Source of the DNA: Candidatus Omnitrophota bacterium
Lineage (GTDB): Bacteria > Omnitrophota > Gorgyraeia > Duberdicusellales > 4484-171
NCBI GenBank assembly: GCA_028702365.1
Contig: JAQVOZ010000094.1
Coordinates: 1-6,023 of the forward strand
Direction: 5' to 3'
DNA: 6,023 nt
In this document: piece after piece, positions 5,986 to 6,023 of the stretch
Layout of the letters: every line of letters starts with the position of its first letter
Position numbering within the stretch: position 1 is the stretch's first letter
Notes under the pieces: model-generated
Seen by the model: only the letters and a program-made list of their open reading frames with translations
Databases searched by the model: none
Told to the model about the DNA's origin: nothing
Program-made: the position numbers and the translations under genes

Positions 5986-6023
5986 ATGCGAGAAATAATT
6001 TTTCTTTTTATTACTTATCTTAT
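5986..6023 (+). CDS. plsY: Start of a probable glycerol-3-phosphate acyltransferase (PlsY), cut by the window edge
   Basis: Twelve complete codons are visible, reading MREIIFLFITYL, followed by AT, the first two bases of an Ile or Met codon. A short hydrophobic start of this shape is what PlsY proteins show before their SIPFG/GSIP motif, and plsY is a sensible partner for pgsA in phospholipid synthesis: it acylates glycerol 3-phosphate at position 1 using acyl-phosphate. The diagnostic motif lies outside the window, so any small membrane protein remains possible. Start choice is supported by an AGGG site and by the stop codon two codons upstream. Confidence 0.5.
   Translation, partial: MREIIFLFITYL

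Overview
This window is a compact run of housekeeping genes, all on the + strand. By eye it is AT-rich (roughly 40% GC). Seven genes are complete or nearly so, an eighth begins at the right edge, and there is almost no non-coding DNA. No phage, transposon, CRISPR, tRNA or rRNA signal was seen. The proteins are typical bacterial housekeeping types. The order (shikimate genes, cmk, lepA, lepB, pgsA, plsY) and the modest similarity to textbook sequences suggest an uncultured, mesophilic bacterium. Candidate-phylum lineages such as Omnitrophota come to mind, but this is a low-confidence guess because no search was possible.

Layout. Positions 1-841 hold the 3' part of a class I-beta DAHP synthase gene (aroF type), whose first ~60 codons lie left of the window. 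Positions 846-1691 hold tyrA (prephenate or arogenate dehydrogenase), 1696-2346 cmk (CMP kinase), and 2343-4136 lepA (elongation factor 4). These four are separated by 4, 4 and -4 bases, so they look like one transcript. Next comes the only clear internal promoter, an extended -10 at 4163-4171. Behind it lie two adjacent type I signal peptidase genes (4183-4782 and 4791-5354), then pgsA (5370-5936). A 49-base gap containing a hairpin follows, and the start of a probable plsY lies at 5986.

Function. The left part joins the first step of aromatic amino-acid synthesis (AroF) to the tyrosine branch (TyrA), followed by nucleotide (Cmk) and translation (LepA) functions. The right part is a membrane and export module: two signal peptidases, then phospholipid synthesis (PgsA, PlsY). 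The features most worth a second look are the tandem signal peptidases, which share nearly identical DNA blocks while the second copy has altered catalytic-box residues; the promoter that implies a leaderless or near-leaderless lepB message; the TyrA cofactor pocket, which looks NADP-type; and the hairpin that touches the plsY ribosome-binding site. I found no evidence for an undescribed multi-gene system.
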